Shown: piece after piece, positions 1 to 7,978 of the stretch
Position numbering within the stretch: the first letter of the stretch is position 1
Layout of the letters: each line of letters starts with the position of its first letter
From: Erysipelotrichaceae bacterium
GTDB taxonomy: Bacteria; Bacillota_I; Bacilli_A; Erysipelotrichales; Coprobacillaceae
DNA length: 64,000 bases
Direction of reading: 5' to 3'
NCBI GenBank assembly: GCA_018365815.1
Contig: JAGZJH010000001.1
Coordinates: 75,221-139,220, forward strand
Position numbers and translations under genes: made by a program
Notes under the pieces: model-generated
What the model saw: only the letters and a program-made list of their open reading frames with translations
Database searches by the model: none
Told to the model about the DNA's origin: nothing

Positions 1-36
1 TATTATCAACATGGTTTATAAAATAAGGAGATTCTT

Positions 37-225
37 ATGAAACAAGAAAAATTTGACCAAAAAAAATATACCCAAGAATGGGATAAAAAAAACATGAAAC
101 TTGCTGGTGCAAGATATAAAACTGAATTCGTTGACGAGTTCAAGGAAGCATGTGCAAAGCTAGGTATTAAACAAAGTGATGTATTTAGAAAGGCTATGCA
201 GGAAGTGATAGACAAAGCTAAATAA
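37..225 (+). CDS. small ribbon-helix-helix-like protein of the mobile element
   Basis: This is a 62-residue, highly charged protein with no membrane segment. An AAGGAG site at 25-30 sits six bases before the ATG. The second half (FVDEFKEACAKLGIKQSDVF, then KAMQEVIDKA) has the short-helix pattern of ribbon-helix-helix or plasmid-type regulators, and small proteins like this are common in the accessory parts of Firmicute integrative elements. The exact role (copy control, excision or partition) cannot be read from the sequence. No partner gene is visible because the window begins just upstream. Confidence 0.6.
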   Translation: MKQEKFDQKKYTQEWDKKNMKLAGARYKTEFVDEFKEACAKLGIKQSDVFRKAMQEVIDKAK

Positions 226-252
226 GTTTTAAATACGGTATGTATTAGAAAA

Positions 253-345
253 TAAAAACCACCCTACGCCAATAGGATGTTCTTATACTTACACTGACAT
301 TGATCGTCATCAAATGGTAAGCTACCTAGAAAATTCTAGCATATT
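253..345 (-). ncRNA. candidate small RNA (upstream copy), weak
   Basis: Read on the minus strand, this segment carries a palindrome at 326-339 (CTAGAA arms), a TTGAT/ATCAA hairpin at 300-313, and a terminator-like hairpin at 258-281 with one mismatch followed by a T-rich tract. The last hairpin is a diverged copy of the one at 370-394. No open reading frame of note is present. The 5' end is a guess because no clear promoter is seen. Confidence 0.3.
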
Positions 346-363
346 AATTTATTTTATTCAAAC

Positions 364-449
364 AAAAAAACCACCCTACTCGCAATAGGATGGTCATGAG
401 ATACTCGCAATATCTCTAATGTAAAAACTTTTCGGACGTGTTTTTACGT
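364..449 (-). ncRNA. candidate small RNA antisense to the integrase start
   Basis: On the minus strand, an extended -10 (TGCTATAAT, 455-463) is followed by three consecutive stem-loops. These are GTAAAAAC/GTTTTTAC (447-440 with 428-421), GAGATA/TATCTC (416-411 with 403-398), and a 9-bp stem (394-386 with 378-370) followed by seven T residues, which is a good intrinsic terminator. The second and third loops share an 11-base repeat (TACTCGCAATA in plus-strand orientation). Bases 446-434 would produce TAAAAACACGTCC, a perfect 13-nt complement of the integrase leader at 497-509, which includes the Shine-Dalgarno. Transcription and function are inferred. Confidence 0.45.
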
Positions 450-468
450 ACTTAATTATAGCATGATT

Positions 469-512
469 AACACGTTCAAATCAAACTAAAATGAAAGGAC
501 GTGTTTTTATCA
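469..512 (+). promoter_or_regulatory. integrase leader with RBS-masking inverted repeat
   Basis: AACACGT at 469-475 is the exact inverted complement of ACGTGTT at 499-505. The second arm runs into the only ribosome site, AAAGGAC (494-500), upstream of the ATG at 512. A hairpin here could hide the site. GGACGTGTTTTTA (497-509) also occurs as a direct repeat at 434-446 inside the candidate small RNA. Confidence 0.4.
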
Positions 513-1654
513 TGGCAAAAAAGCGTAAATATAGGCGGAGACCTAACAAAAGTGGAACAGTAGTCAAACTATCAGGCAATCGAAGAAAGCCATTCATGGC
601 TAAAATAACAACAGGTTACGATGTCATCACTGGCAATCAAATTCAAAAACCTATCGGTTATTTTGAAACTCGACAAGAAGCACTTGATGCCTTATCTATT
701 TATTCACTTACTCAAAATAAAAATTTAAACTCTAATACTTTAAAAGAGTTAGGTGGTAATACATTTGATGAGATCATGAAAATACAAAATAAAAGTCTAC
801 CTAATTTTGGGCAAATATATGACATTATTTTTGACAAAGATTTATGTAATCTTTCAAAGCAAAGTCAAGGTGCTTATAACTCTGCTTTTAAAAGATTAAA
901 AGTGTTACATCACAGAAATATTTCGGATATTAATTTATTTGATATGCAAAATCAACTTGATTTAGCGTCTACCGAAGTTCAAGAAAAAACCTTATTAAAC
1001 ATGAAAAGTATTTGTGTTAGAGTATTTGAATATGCCGTTATTCATCAATATATTGAACGTAACAGTGATTTTACTTCGTACTTAACTTGTAAGTCGAATA
1101 AGACAACAAACACGCACAGAAAGCATATACCGTTTAGCATAGATGAAGTTAAACTTTTATTTGATGATTACTCAATTGAATCTAAATGTGTATTAGTTTA
1201 TATTTTTACTGGTTGTCGACCAATCGAATTAATCAACTTTAAAAAAGAAAATTTATATTTAGATGTCTTATCAACTGATAATGGAAACGAACTAAAAATC
1301 GATTATATTATTGCCGGTTCAAAAACAGATGCAGGAAAAAACAGAATTATCCCAATTCACCATTTAATTAAACCTTTTATAAAAGAAGTAGTTAATGAAT
1401 TAGGAAAATATAAAGCACCTATACAAGTGAGAAATAAAATCTTTATGCCTTTAATGAAAAAGTTAAAACTTGAACATATTCCATACGATACACGACATAC
1501 ATTTGCTACTTTAGCTAAATTATCAAACATTGATGAGTTTTCAAGAAAGCGAATTATGGGACATAAAAGTGTAAATATAACCGATGATGTTTACACTCAT
1601 TCTATCAAAAATAAATTGTATATTGAGATGAATAAAATCAGTCTAAATATTTGA
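512..1654 (+). CDS. int: tyrosine recombinase / integrase
   Basis: This is a phage/ICE-type integrase of 380 residues. I place the start at 512 (MAKKRKYRRRPN) because AAAGGAC lies upstream of it, while the ATG at 491 has no ribosome site. The basic N-terminus resembles an arm-type DNA-binding domain, and a core-binding SAM-like region follows. Catalytic residues counted from 512 are R236 (FTGCRPIEL), K271 (KTDAGKNR), R328 in YDTRHTFAT, H351 (MGHKS) and nucleophile Y361 (VYTH). The first His of the HxxR box is Tyr, a known tolerated variant. The enzyme looks intact and would insert or excise the element whose end lies near 1745. Confidence 0.9.
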   Translation: MAKKRKYRRRPNKSGTVVKLSGNRRKPFMAKITTGYDVITGNQIQKPIGYFETRQEALDALSIYSLTQNKNLNSNTLKELGGNTFDEIMKIQNKSLPNFGQIYDIIFDKDLCNLSKQSQGAYNSAFKRLKVLHHRNISDINLFDMQNQLDLASTEVQEKTLLNMKSICVRVFEYAVIHQYIERNSDFTSYLTCKSNKTTNTHRKHIPFSIDEVKLLFDDYSIESKCVLVYIFTGCRPIELINFKKENLYLDVLSTDNGNELKIDYIIAGSKTDAGKNRIIPIHHLIKPFIKEVVNELGKYKAPIQVRNKIFMPLMKKLKLEHIPYDTRHTFATLAKLSNIDEFSRKRIMGHKSVNITDDVYTHSIKNKLYIEMNKISLNI

Positions 1655-1733
1655 TACTTGTTTGTTACTTATTGTATGTTTTTCATTGTTTCTGAAAGCG
1701 ATAAATTAAGAGAAAATCAGCAATTTTTATATG

Positions 1734-2000
1734 TTAAATATTTCTGGTATGTAAAATACAAGGATATTTCATATTTTTAACTAGTTCACTCAATTTTGCT
1801 TCATATCCGTTTGCTTCGATATGATAATATTTTAGACATTCTATTAATCCATACATATTCACTCCTGTAGGTGTCATTTTACATTTTTGTTTAATACAAT
1901 CAATTTCTTCATTAATTTTAAAATATTTTAAAACCATCATGATACAATATGGTCCACACGCATAAGTTTCATCTTGTAAATAAATCGGTAATTTTCCCAT
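1734..2000 (-). pseudogene. C39 peptidase N-terminus, truncated at the element junction
   Basis: The 88 residues begin with a good GGAGGG site and match the start of peptidase C39 domains, which cut double-glycine leaders of bacteriocins and are often fused to ABC exporters. The catalytic Cys lies in DETYACGPYCIMMVLKYF. The alignment runs as far as PCILHT, just before the position where the catalytic His (usually HYVV or HFVV) should come, and then stops. The gene therefore lost its His, its Asp and any exporter part. The break falls next to the integrase, so insertion of the element is the likely cause. A free-standing short C39-like protein is less likely without the His. Confidence 0.7.
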
Positions 2001-2118
2001 GTTTTATCCCTCCACTTTTATATACTTTCAAATCATAGTCAATTACTTACTTTTTTTAAAATTTGTTTTTTACTAGGAGAAATTCTATAAATTTGTTAAA
2101 ATGGTAGAGGTGATTAAA

Positions 2119-2607
2119 ATGAATGAACAACAATATCAAAAACTCCTTTCAAAAATTCGAAAATCCAAACAAAAAGAAAGAGTATTCACTTTTTTATGTC
2201 AATACTCTCCAGCAAGTTTAATCATTATCTATACACTTTTAATTTGTTATCTTTTCTTTACTCAATCGTCTTTACTACTTGAAACAATATTTTTTCCACT
2301 TTTCACATTAATACTTACTACTGTTTTACGTAAAATAATTAATGCCCCAAGACCTTATGATATATATCAAATTGAACCATTAATTAAACACCATTCCGGT
2401 CAATCTTTTCCTTCTAGGCATACTTCAAGTGCATGGATTATTGCATATGTTTGTTTAAATGTCAATACAATCTTAGGAATATTTTGTATCTTTATTGCTT
2501 TATATGTAGCCATTTCAAGAGTGATCGCCGGCGTTCATTTTATTAAAGATGTTGTTGCAGGAATTTTACTTAGTAGTCTTGTAGGTTTGTTTTTATTTCT
2601 TGTCTAA
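2119..2607 (+). CDS. PAP2-family membrane phosphatase
   Basis: This integral membrane phosphatase acts on lipid phosphates such as undecaprenyl pyrophosphate or phosphatidic acid. All three PAP2 motifs are present: RKIINAPRPYD (KxxxRP), PSRHTSSAW (PSGH-like, Arg in place of Gly) and SRVIAGVHFIKDVVAG (SRxxxxxHxxxD). Hydrophobic segments surround them. The ATG at 2119 is preferred because GAGGTGA at 2107-2113 sits just before it; an upstream ATG at 2101 lacks a ribosome site. The gene converges with the DUF5662 gene and the two reading frames overlap by 38 bases. The substrate cannot be told from the sequence. Confidence 0.85.
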   Translation: MNEQQYQKLLSKIRKSKQKERVFTFLCQYSPASLIIIYTLLICYLFFTQSSLLLETIFFPLFTLILTTVLRKIINAPRPYDIYQIEPLIKHHSGQSFPSRHTSSAWIIAYVCLNVNTILGIFCIFIALYVAISRVIAGVHFIKDVVAGILLSSLVGLFLFLV

Positions 2608-3109
2608 TATATTGAATTACAGTATCTAAGCCTTGATCTTTAAGCATTGTTAGTAACTTTTCAAGTAAGTTAGCAGTTTTGGGATGCATTAAATGACGAT
2701 CTTCTTTTTTAAAAAAATAATTCAAAGCACTATCATTACGATAGTTTTCTTTTTCATAAACCTGACAAGCAATTACACGATCACAAAACATTTCAAACAC
2801 ATAACGTTTTTCCATTTTAATGGGTATATATACTCCATTTATATTATCTAACCAATATTCAAAATGATGTTTATTTCTTCCTTTATGATGTAACCAAGCT
2901 CTTGAATACCCTAATACTTCTTTTTCATAGCTAATTGGCGAACGATTTCCTTGATAATATTTAACACCTGCTTTAAACTCTATCCATGAATATTTTGACA
3001 AATCATGAAGTAAACCTTGTTTATATAATCCACATTTAAAGCATAATTTCATGACTTTGATTTTATGTGTTGTAATCGTTTTAAAATGTCCCCATAATTT
3101 TTTTAACAT
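2570..3109 (-). CDS. DUF5662 family protein
   Basis: This soluble protein of about 179 residues belongs to DUF5662, recognised by LHDLSKYSWIEF and the His-rich HHKGRNKHHFEYW block, followed by an acidic helix. The pattern HD, HH and NKHH suggests metal binding, in the manner of HD-like folds, but no activity is established to my knowledge. Translation probably starts at ATG 3109, with GAGGTG just upstream; a GTG at 3115 lies inside that site. Its 3' end overlaps the convergent phosphatase gene, with no terminator between them. Confidence 0.75.
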   Translation of the reverse strand: MLKKLWGHFKTITTHKIKVMKLCFKCGLYKQGLLHDLSKYSWIEFKAGVKYYQGNRSPISYEKEVLGYSRAWLHHKGRNKHHFEYWLDNINGVYIPIKMEKRYVFEMFCDRVIACQVYEKENYRNDSALNYFFKKEDRHLMHPKTANLLEKLLTMLKDQGLDTVIQYIRQEIKTNLQDY

Positions 3110-3164
3110 AATCACACCTCGTTAAATATTGTAATACTAAAAAGTATTATTTTCAAAAAAATAA

Positions 3165-3193
3165 TTGCTTTTTTAATTTCTTAATTGTATAAT
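3165..3193 (+). promoter_or_regulatory. promoter of tRNA-Leu
   Basis: TTGCTT (3165-3170) and TATAAT (3188-3193) are separated by 17 bases. The tRNA begins 19 bases after the -10. Confidence 0.75.
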
Positions 3194-3211
3194 GTAATAG
3201 CAACAACAAAT

Positions 3212-3295
3212 GCCCGAGTGATGAAATTGGTAGACATGAACGACTCAAAATCGTTTGGCTATGCCATGTCGGTTCGAGTCCGACCTCGGGTACCA
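3212..3295 (+). tRNA. tRNA-Leu (CAA)
   Basis: The acceptor stem GCCCGAG (3212-3218) pairs with CTCGGGT (3285-3291), followed by discriminator A and an encoded CCA (3293-3295). The anticodon loop CTCAAAA gives anticodon CAA. A class II long variable arm (TGGCTATGCCATG region) and the TTCGAGTCC T-loop are present. It is a monocistronic unit with its own promoter and terminator. Confidence 0.96.
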
Positions 3296-3308
3296 TTATA
3301 AAACTGAT

Positions 3309-3336
3309 GAACATTATGATGATAATGTTCTTTTTT
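3309..3336 (+). terminator. terminator of tRNA-Leu
   Basis: A perfect 9-bp stem GAACATTAT/ATAATGTTC with loop GATG is followed by six T residues. Confidence 0.85.
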
Positions 3337-3436
3337 ATTACACGTTTAAAACTTTCAATAAAAACCATCATTACAGTTTATATTTTTATTTGGACTAAAA
3401 AATTTATTATTTGGTATTCAATTTTATCTTCTATTT

Positions 3437-3535
3437 CATGTTTAAACATCATGAATTCATCTTACACTCCATGTTTAAGTATTATGAATTTACCCTCTAT
3501 TTCTTATTTAAATATTATTAAGTTTAAAACTATTA
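3437..3535. repeat. three degenerate 33-bp repeats
   Basis: The 3337-3552 gap holds no convincing gene. It contains three imperfect copies of a 33-base unit starting at 3437, 3470 and 3503 (core CATGTTTAA.nATnATGAATT). The period is a multiple of three. In one minus-strand frame they read as similar charged peptides (EIEGKFIILKHGV, DEFMMFKHEIEDK) interrupted by stops. They may be a remnant of a repeat-containing protein gene cut off by the neighbouring intron. Confidence 0.4.
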
Positions 3536-3595
3536 ATGATGCTTATATTTAATAGGATAGAGGAATAAATTTAAAGATTTATTGCCCCTCCCGTT

Positions 3596-3626
3596 GACCC
3601 GTACGTACGAGTCTCGTATACGGCTC
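3596..3626 (-). ncRNA. group II intron domain V
   Basis: Minus-strand GAGCCGTATACGA, GACT, then CGTACGTACGGGTC fold into the conserved catalytic domain V hairpin (lower stem GAGCC/GGGTC, upper stem ACGA/CGT). Confidence 0.85.
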
Positions 3627-3642
3627 TACATTTATATCGTAA

Positions 3643-4929
3643 TCACAAACTCTTAAGATAGTAATCTAGGGGATGGACTAATCCAGGTCTATCTCCTATT
3701 TTATTGTCTAGAACAGTTGATGATAAAGTGAAGTTCACTACATCTAGTCCACTTCTTCTATACCACCCTAATCTTGAATTGGCACATTTAAAGATATCTT
3801 CATGGTTAAATCTACATTTATATTTAATGTTTAATACCATTAGATTTCTATAAATGGTCTTTGGTTTTTTCCATTGTTTAATGATGATACATCGTATCTT
3901 GTGGCGTAACCATTGTCCGAACGTATCAAGAAATGTCTTTATGCTTCCTATCTTAAAGTAGTTTATCCATCCTCTTACTATTTGATTTACTTTTGCAAAT
4001 GTTATCGCTAACAGCCTTGAAACGGCATGTTTTCTTTTAAGATACTTTTGTATCTTTGAATACAAGCGTTTTTTCTATCTTTGGTAGGTTTGCATTTCCA
4101 TTCCTGAGAGTTCTTATAAAAGGTAAAGCCTAAGAATTGCTCCTTCATTGGACGTACTACTTTTGTTTTCGTTGCACTTACTTTCAAAAATAGTTTTCTT
4201 TCTAGCCTTTCATTACTCGATTTGCACTCATCTCACTTTTAGTGAATATGATACAATCATCTGCATATCTCACAAATCTTAAATTTCTTGACTCTAATTC
4301 CTTATCAAATTTATCTAAATAGATATTTGATAAGATGACACTGATAGGACCTCCTTGAGGTGTTCCTACTGTTGTACTTTTGATAAGTCCTTTGTCTAAT
4401 ACTCCTGCTCTTAAATATGCTCGTATTAAATGTAATGTTGTTGCGTCATTGACATTCTCTCTTAAGATTGAAATTAATTTGTCATGATTTACTGTATCGA
4501 AGAATTTCTCTATGTCTAAATCTACTATCCATTCATAACCTTCGTTTAAGTAATATAATACTTCTTCCATTGCCATATGTGTACTTCGTCTTGGACGAAA
4601 ACCATAACTGTGTTCACTAAATATTGGCTCATAGATAGTACTTAATACTTGTGCCATGGCTTGTTGGATTACTCGCTCAACTACTGTTGGAATACCTAAT
4701 GGTCTTTGTTTTCCATTTGGTTTTGGAATATATAGACTCTTTTGACAGGCATTGGTCGATATTGTTTATTCATTATCTTTGAAATTAACTCTTCTTGGCA
4801 TTGTTCAAACCAATATTCAATGTCATGTACTGTCATTTTATCTACTCCAGGTGCTCCTTTATTTTGTTTGACCTTTTTAATAGCCATTTCTAAATTTTCT
4901 TTACTTAAAATCTTTTCTATTAATTTCAT
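3643..4929 (-). pseudogene. ltrA: group II intron reverse transcriptase/maturase, frameshifted
   Basis: Conceptually this is one RT-maturase of about 420 residues. It has an RT0-1 region (NKGAPGVDKMTV), RT3 (YGFRPRRSTHMA), a DIEKFFDTVNHD block, TPQGGPISVILSNIYLD, the YADD active site and a C-terminal maturase X domain (GWINYFKIGS). It is split by at least three lesions: a two-base AT slippage at about 4731-4736, a small deletion near 4207, and loss of one base in an A-run at 4069-4074. The catalytic YADD is intact, but no full-length protein can be made. Homopolymer sequencing errors could explain one lesion but not all. Confidence 0.85.
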
Positions 4930-5461
4930 TTGCTGCTCCTCCTTCTATTTGTAAATTTATTTGAAACCATCCCAATTACTTTTACCATCTATGATTACGA
5001 TTCATAGGTCTAGGCTATCCTCATATTCGGACTATCCAAACATTACTTATAGTGATTTGCACTTTATAAACGTTTCAGTCCTTCAGCATTTCTACCTACT
5101 ATGACTTCATCTGACTTCTTATGATAAACCTTTTTCGACCGAGGGTACTATCACTGATTTTAAAGTTTACTAGGCTTCCTCGTCCATAAGACCTCCCGGG
5201 GTAATTCACGAATCCTATTTCTTTCACAACGTCTTGATTTACTGTCTTGGTTTTACGTTTATCTTTCGGATTTCAGTTTGTTTAGCAACCTTATCCACCA
5301 TTTAGCCTCATCAAGTTTCTATGCGTACGCTCAAAAGAATTGTTACATCACTTCCTTCACCCATTACATCACTATCAGTGGCTTGTGGTTCACTACAATT
5401 GGCGGTAACTACCTGTGGTTGGTTTATCTCCAACTGAATTCATGCTATGCCCGGCACACTG

Positions 5462-5498
5462 AAAAAAAACTTAATCTCAATTAAGAAATTAAGTTTTT
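5462..5498 (-). terminator. terminator of the PEPCK-like gene and intron target
   Basis: On the minus strand AAAAACTTAAT (5498-5488) pairs with ATTAAGTTTT (5475-5466), followed by T residues down to 5462. Two bases after the T-run the intron begins with GTGTG. An alternative inner hairpin CTTAAT/ATTAAG is also possible. Confidence 0.8.
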
Positions 5499-5503
5499 AA
5501 TGA

Positions 5504-7249
5504 TTAAATTTTAGGTTCTGCAAAACGATCTTTTAAAATTTCTTTTAAAATTGCTACTGCTGCTTCTTTTGGTCCACTATGTTCATTTCCAGGAATTCCT
5601 AATCGAGTTCTAACTTGCCCTACCTTTATTCCTTGTTTAAACATACGTTTAAAATAATCAACTAAAATAACTTCTGTTTGACTTTCACGTTGAACCGGTC
5701 CAAATGGATTGGCAAAATAACTTCCTACTAACCCTCGTTCAGTGGTTGTCCCTTTAGCCATTCTTTCTCCAGCTCTAAATACTTTCAAAGCCTCATCAAC
5801 ATTATCAAAGAAACTTAGTGATTCTCCTACTTCTTCATAATTATTTGCATATAAGAAATAATCTACATGATGATGTTCAACAACATCTTTATAAGGGGTA
5901 ATTGGAATCACAATACGTGCATTGATTTTATCTGGATTCATAAATACAGATCTATCTAATTCTTTATAACCATACCCTACATCTAAATCATCTAATCGAA
6001 CAAATGCTCCAATTTCAGTTCCACTTGTTTTGATTTTATTATCTTCGATGAGTAATAATCCCATATCATCATATATTGTTTTTAATTCTCGAATATAAGG
6101 TGCTCCATAGACTTTAATCTGTTCAATTGTTTCAGATTTACCAGCTCCGCTATCGCCCATTACAACAACATTTTTAACTTCACCAGTTTGTAAAGTAATT
6201 TTAACCATCGCACCATGAACCGGTAATTGTTGTTGATTAATCTTTTTGACATTATGCAAAGTCAACATCATTTTTTTCATATAACCAAAATAATCAAAAT
6301 CATCATTAGCAGAAAGTAAAGCAACCATTATATCATTTTGATCATCTTGGTAAAACGCTTCATTACGTAATCCATCTTCATATCCATAGACATAAATAAT
6401 ATCCGGTTTGCGATTACGATATTCTTCTTCTGTTGCAAGTTCAAATAAGTTACATAAAGTTACTCCTTGAGCCATAAATGAAGCACTAAAATAAACAAAC
6501 GCTAATAAATCGCCTACTTTAGCTGGATAACAAAACCATTGGTCACTATCAAATTTTTTATCCTCAATTGGATTATATTTAATTTCCGGAAAAATGCCAT
6601 CACGTTTATTACGTTTTGAATAAGTAATAAACGGTGGGTGAATAGTGACAGATTGAATAAATGGAATATCATCTAAATTACGATATTCATAAGGTAAAAA
6701 AGTTCTTAATTGACTGACAATTAATCCTGCATTTACACCTGCTGTAATTTGACGATAAACACGTTGTTTATATCCTAATGCAGCTTCTTCAATTTGACGA
6801 TAAGTTGATAAAACAACTTCTTCAAATTTATTTTGTGCATCGATAAATTGTACATTTTGAAATCCAGTTTGAATCCTTTCATTAAACACCACTGCATAAC
6901 GTTCTAAACGTCGCCAAAATAAATAAAATGCTTCAATCACATTGACAAACATTTCGCGATTATTAAAATATGGTACATAGTTATCATAAGTCATACAAAT
7001 TTCATCGACATTCATGACTAACAACAAACGTGAAATTGTTTTTAAATCAGCCATAATTCCATAATCATCATCATTGCATTGTTTTAAATAATGATAAATA
7101 GTATCATCTTTTAATTTAAGATTTTCAACAAAAGATTTAGTTACTTTTGCAAATCCTTCACTTTCTAAAATTTCTAATCCAGTATGACAAAATTCTTCTG
7201 AAAAATTTAAAATCGCATTCCCACGATCTAAATTAAGTTTATATCCCAC
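5504..7249 (-). CDS. HPrK/PEPCK-superfamily P-loop protein (PEP carboxykinase-like)
   Basis: This protein of about 581 residues has a C-terminal P-loop, VVMGDSGAGKSETIEQ. That sequence is closer to HPr kinase (GESGxGKSE) than to classical PEP carboxykinases. It is followed by DDMGLL and acidic motifs as in the HPrK/PEPCK fold. The N-terminal 300 residues are helical and unlike HPrK. Similar proteins in mollicute-related Firmicutes are generally labelled phosphoenolpyruvate carboxykinase; the reaction is not proven here. A GTG start at 7249 (VGYKLNLDRG), with AAGGTG eight bases upstream, fits better than the ATG at 7267, which has no ribosome site. A possible promoter is the extended -10 TGCTAAAAT about 50 bases upstream. 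Confidence 0.65.
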   Translation of the reverse strand: MGYKLNLDRGNAILNFSEEFCHTGLEILESEGFAKVTKSFVENLKLKDDTIYHYLKQCNDDDYGIMADLKTISRLLLVMNVDEICMTYDNYVPYFNNREMFVNVIEAFYLFWRRLERYAVVFNERIQTGFQNVQFIDAQNKFEEVVLSTYRQIEEAALGYKQRVYRQITAGVNAGLIVSQLRTFLPYEYRNLDDIPFIQSVTIHPPFITYSKRNKRDGIFPEIKYNPIEDKKFDSDQWFCYPAKVGDLLAFVYFSASFMAQGVTLCNLFELATEEEYRNRKPDIIYVYGYEDGLRNEAFYQDDQNDIMVALLSANDDFDYFGYMKKMMLTLHNVKKINQQQLPVHGAMVKITLQTGEVKNVVVMGDSGAGKSETIEQIKVYGAPYIRELKTIYDDMGLLLIEDNKIKTSGTEIGAFVRLDDLDVGYGYKELDRSVFMNPDKINARIVIPITPYKDVVEHHHVDYFLYANNYEEVGESLSFFDNVDEALKVFRAGERMAKGTTTERGLVGSYFANPFGPVQRESQTEVILVDYFKRMFKQGIKVGQVRTRLGIPGNEHSGPKEAAVAILKEILKDRFAEPKI

Positions 7250-7412
7250 TGCATTTTCACCTTCCATTCATCGTTATCTAATTATCGTGCTTATTTTAGC
7301 ATATCACAATAGATTTTCCCATTAAAACAACTAAAAATTTCAAAAAGTGCTTTAAATCCTGTATTTTTTCACTCAATTGTTTTAAATCAAAAACATGAAA
7401 ACAGTTACACAA

Positions 7413-7970
7413 CTACCATACCACTTGTTTATTTTCCAAATCAATTTTACATTGATCATTAAATAAAACATGTTCAATCAGTTGTTTTTCTAAATAAACT
7501 TCTCCTTCAACAATATATGAATCAAGTTTAAGTTTTTTTAAGGTAAAAGTATTCTTTTTAATATTAAAAGAGTTTAAATAATCATTTTGAAGATTTCCTT
7601 TCAAGATTGAAAAACGTTCATGATGATAATTATATTCAACCTTTAACTCATTTAAAGTAAAAATCATACTTTCTTTTTTAGAAAGTAAAATCATCTGTGC
7701 CTGATCTAAATGACTATAAATATTATATAAATCATTTAACGATAAAAAAGTATATTGATCTAAATTAAAGTAATTTTGCGTATAAGTATAAATACTATTT
7801 TCCTTAACAAATTGTAAATCAACTTTTTCTATATTTCCTAAGTATTCACTATACTTTGGCTTTGAATATTTTTTATATCCTCCTATTATAACTAATATCA
7901 TTAACACTAACAAAACAAATAAAGCTACATAAACCCATTTTCTAAGTTTTCTTCGTTTACGTTTTGCCAT
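7413..7970 (-). CDS. membrane-anchored hypothetical protein
   Basis: The 185-residue protein starts with a very basic stretch (AKRKRRKLRKW), then one transmembrane helix (residues 14-32), then an extracytoplasmic domain rich in Lys, Tyr and Asn. I recognise no family. It lies eight bases after the signal peptidase gene and is probably co-transcribed with it, so it could be a cell-envelope partner or simply linked. A short AGTT/AACT hairpin follows the stop but is too weak to call a terminator. Confidence 0.65.
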   Translation of the reverse strand: MAKRKRRKLRKWVYVALFVLLVLMILVIIGGYKKYSKPKYSEYLGNIEKVDLQFVKENSIYTYTQNYFNLDQYTFLSLNDLYNIYSHLDQAQMILLSKKESMIFTLNELKVEYNYHHERFSILKGNLQNDYLNSFNIKKNTFTLKKLKLDSYIVEGEVYLEKQLIEHVLFNDQCKIDLENKQVVW

Positions 7971-7978
7971 AATTCCTC

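Larger units (their letters stand above)
1..1745. mobile_element. right end of an integrative element (partial)
   Basis: This stretch holds a small DNA-binding-type protein, compact hairpin RNAs and a tyrosine recombinase. It ends where the minus-strand C39 peptidase gene stops abruptly, about 90 bases past the integrase stop. An integrase at the very end of an element facing the junction is the usual layout of ICEs and prophages. The left end lies outside the window, so the class of element is unknown. The boundary near 1745 is inferred from where C39 similarity ends; no attachment-site repeat can be checked here. Confidence 0.45.
3553..5459 (-). mobile_element. group II intron, class C-like
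   Basis: The intron RNA starts on the minus strand with GTGTGCC at 5459 and ends with a domain VI-like hairpin and CTAT near 3553. A domain V hairpin lies at 3596-3626. The non-ORF RNA (domains I to III) fills 4930-5459. The insertion point lies directly after a hairpin plus eight T residues, the terminator of the PEPCK-like gene. This is the target choice known for group IIC introns. The encoded maturase has the RT and X domains but no endonuclease tail, also typical of class C. It is probably no longer self-mobile because the ORF is broken. Confidence 0.8.

Noticed and set aside
253..420. Fst/par-type type I toxin-antitoxin locus
   Set aside because: The repeated terminator hairpins recall such loci, but no hydrophobic toxin peptide is encoded on either strand.
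3131..3148. AATACT/AGTATT hairpin between DUF5662 and tRNA-Leu
   Set aside because: The stem is only six A/T-rich pairs and it sits upstream of both genes, so it is not a convincing terminator or operator.
3212..3295. tRNA-Leu as the integration site of the element
   Set aside because: The integrase end lies 1.5 kb away with chromosomal-type genes between, and no tRNA 3' fragment is seen near 1740.
3307..3552. 81-residue plus-strand reading frame after tRNA-Leu
   Set aside because: Its start lies inside the tRNA terminator hairpin, there is no ribosome site, and the composition is that of AT-rich non-coding repeats.
5278..5484. 68-residue plus-strand reading frame
   Set aside because: It lies opposite the structured RNA of the group II intron and has no ribosome site.
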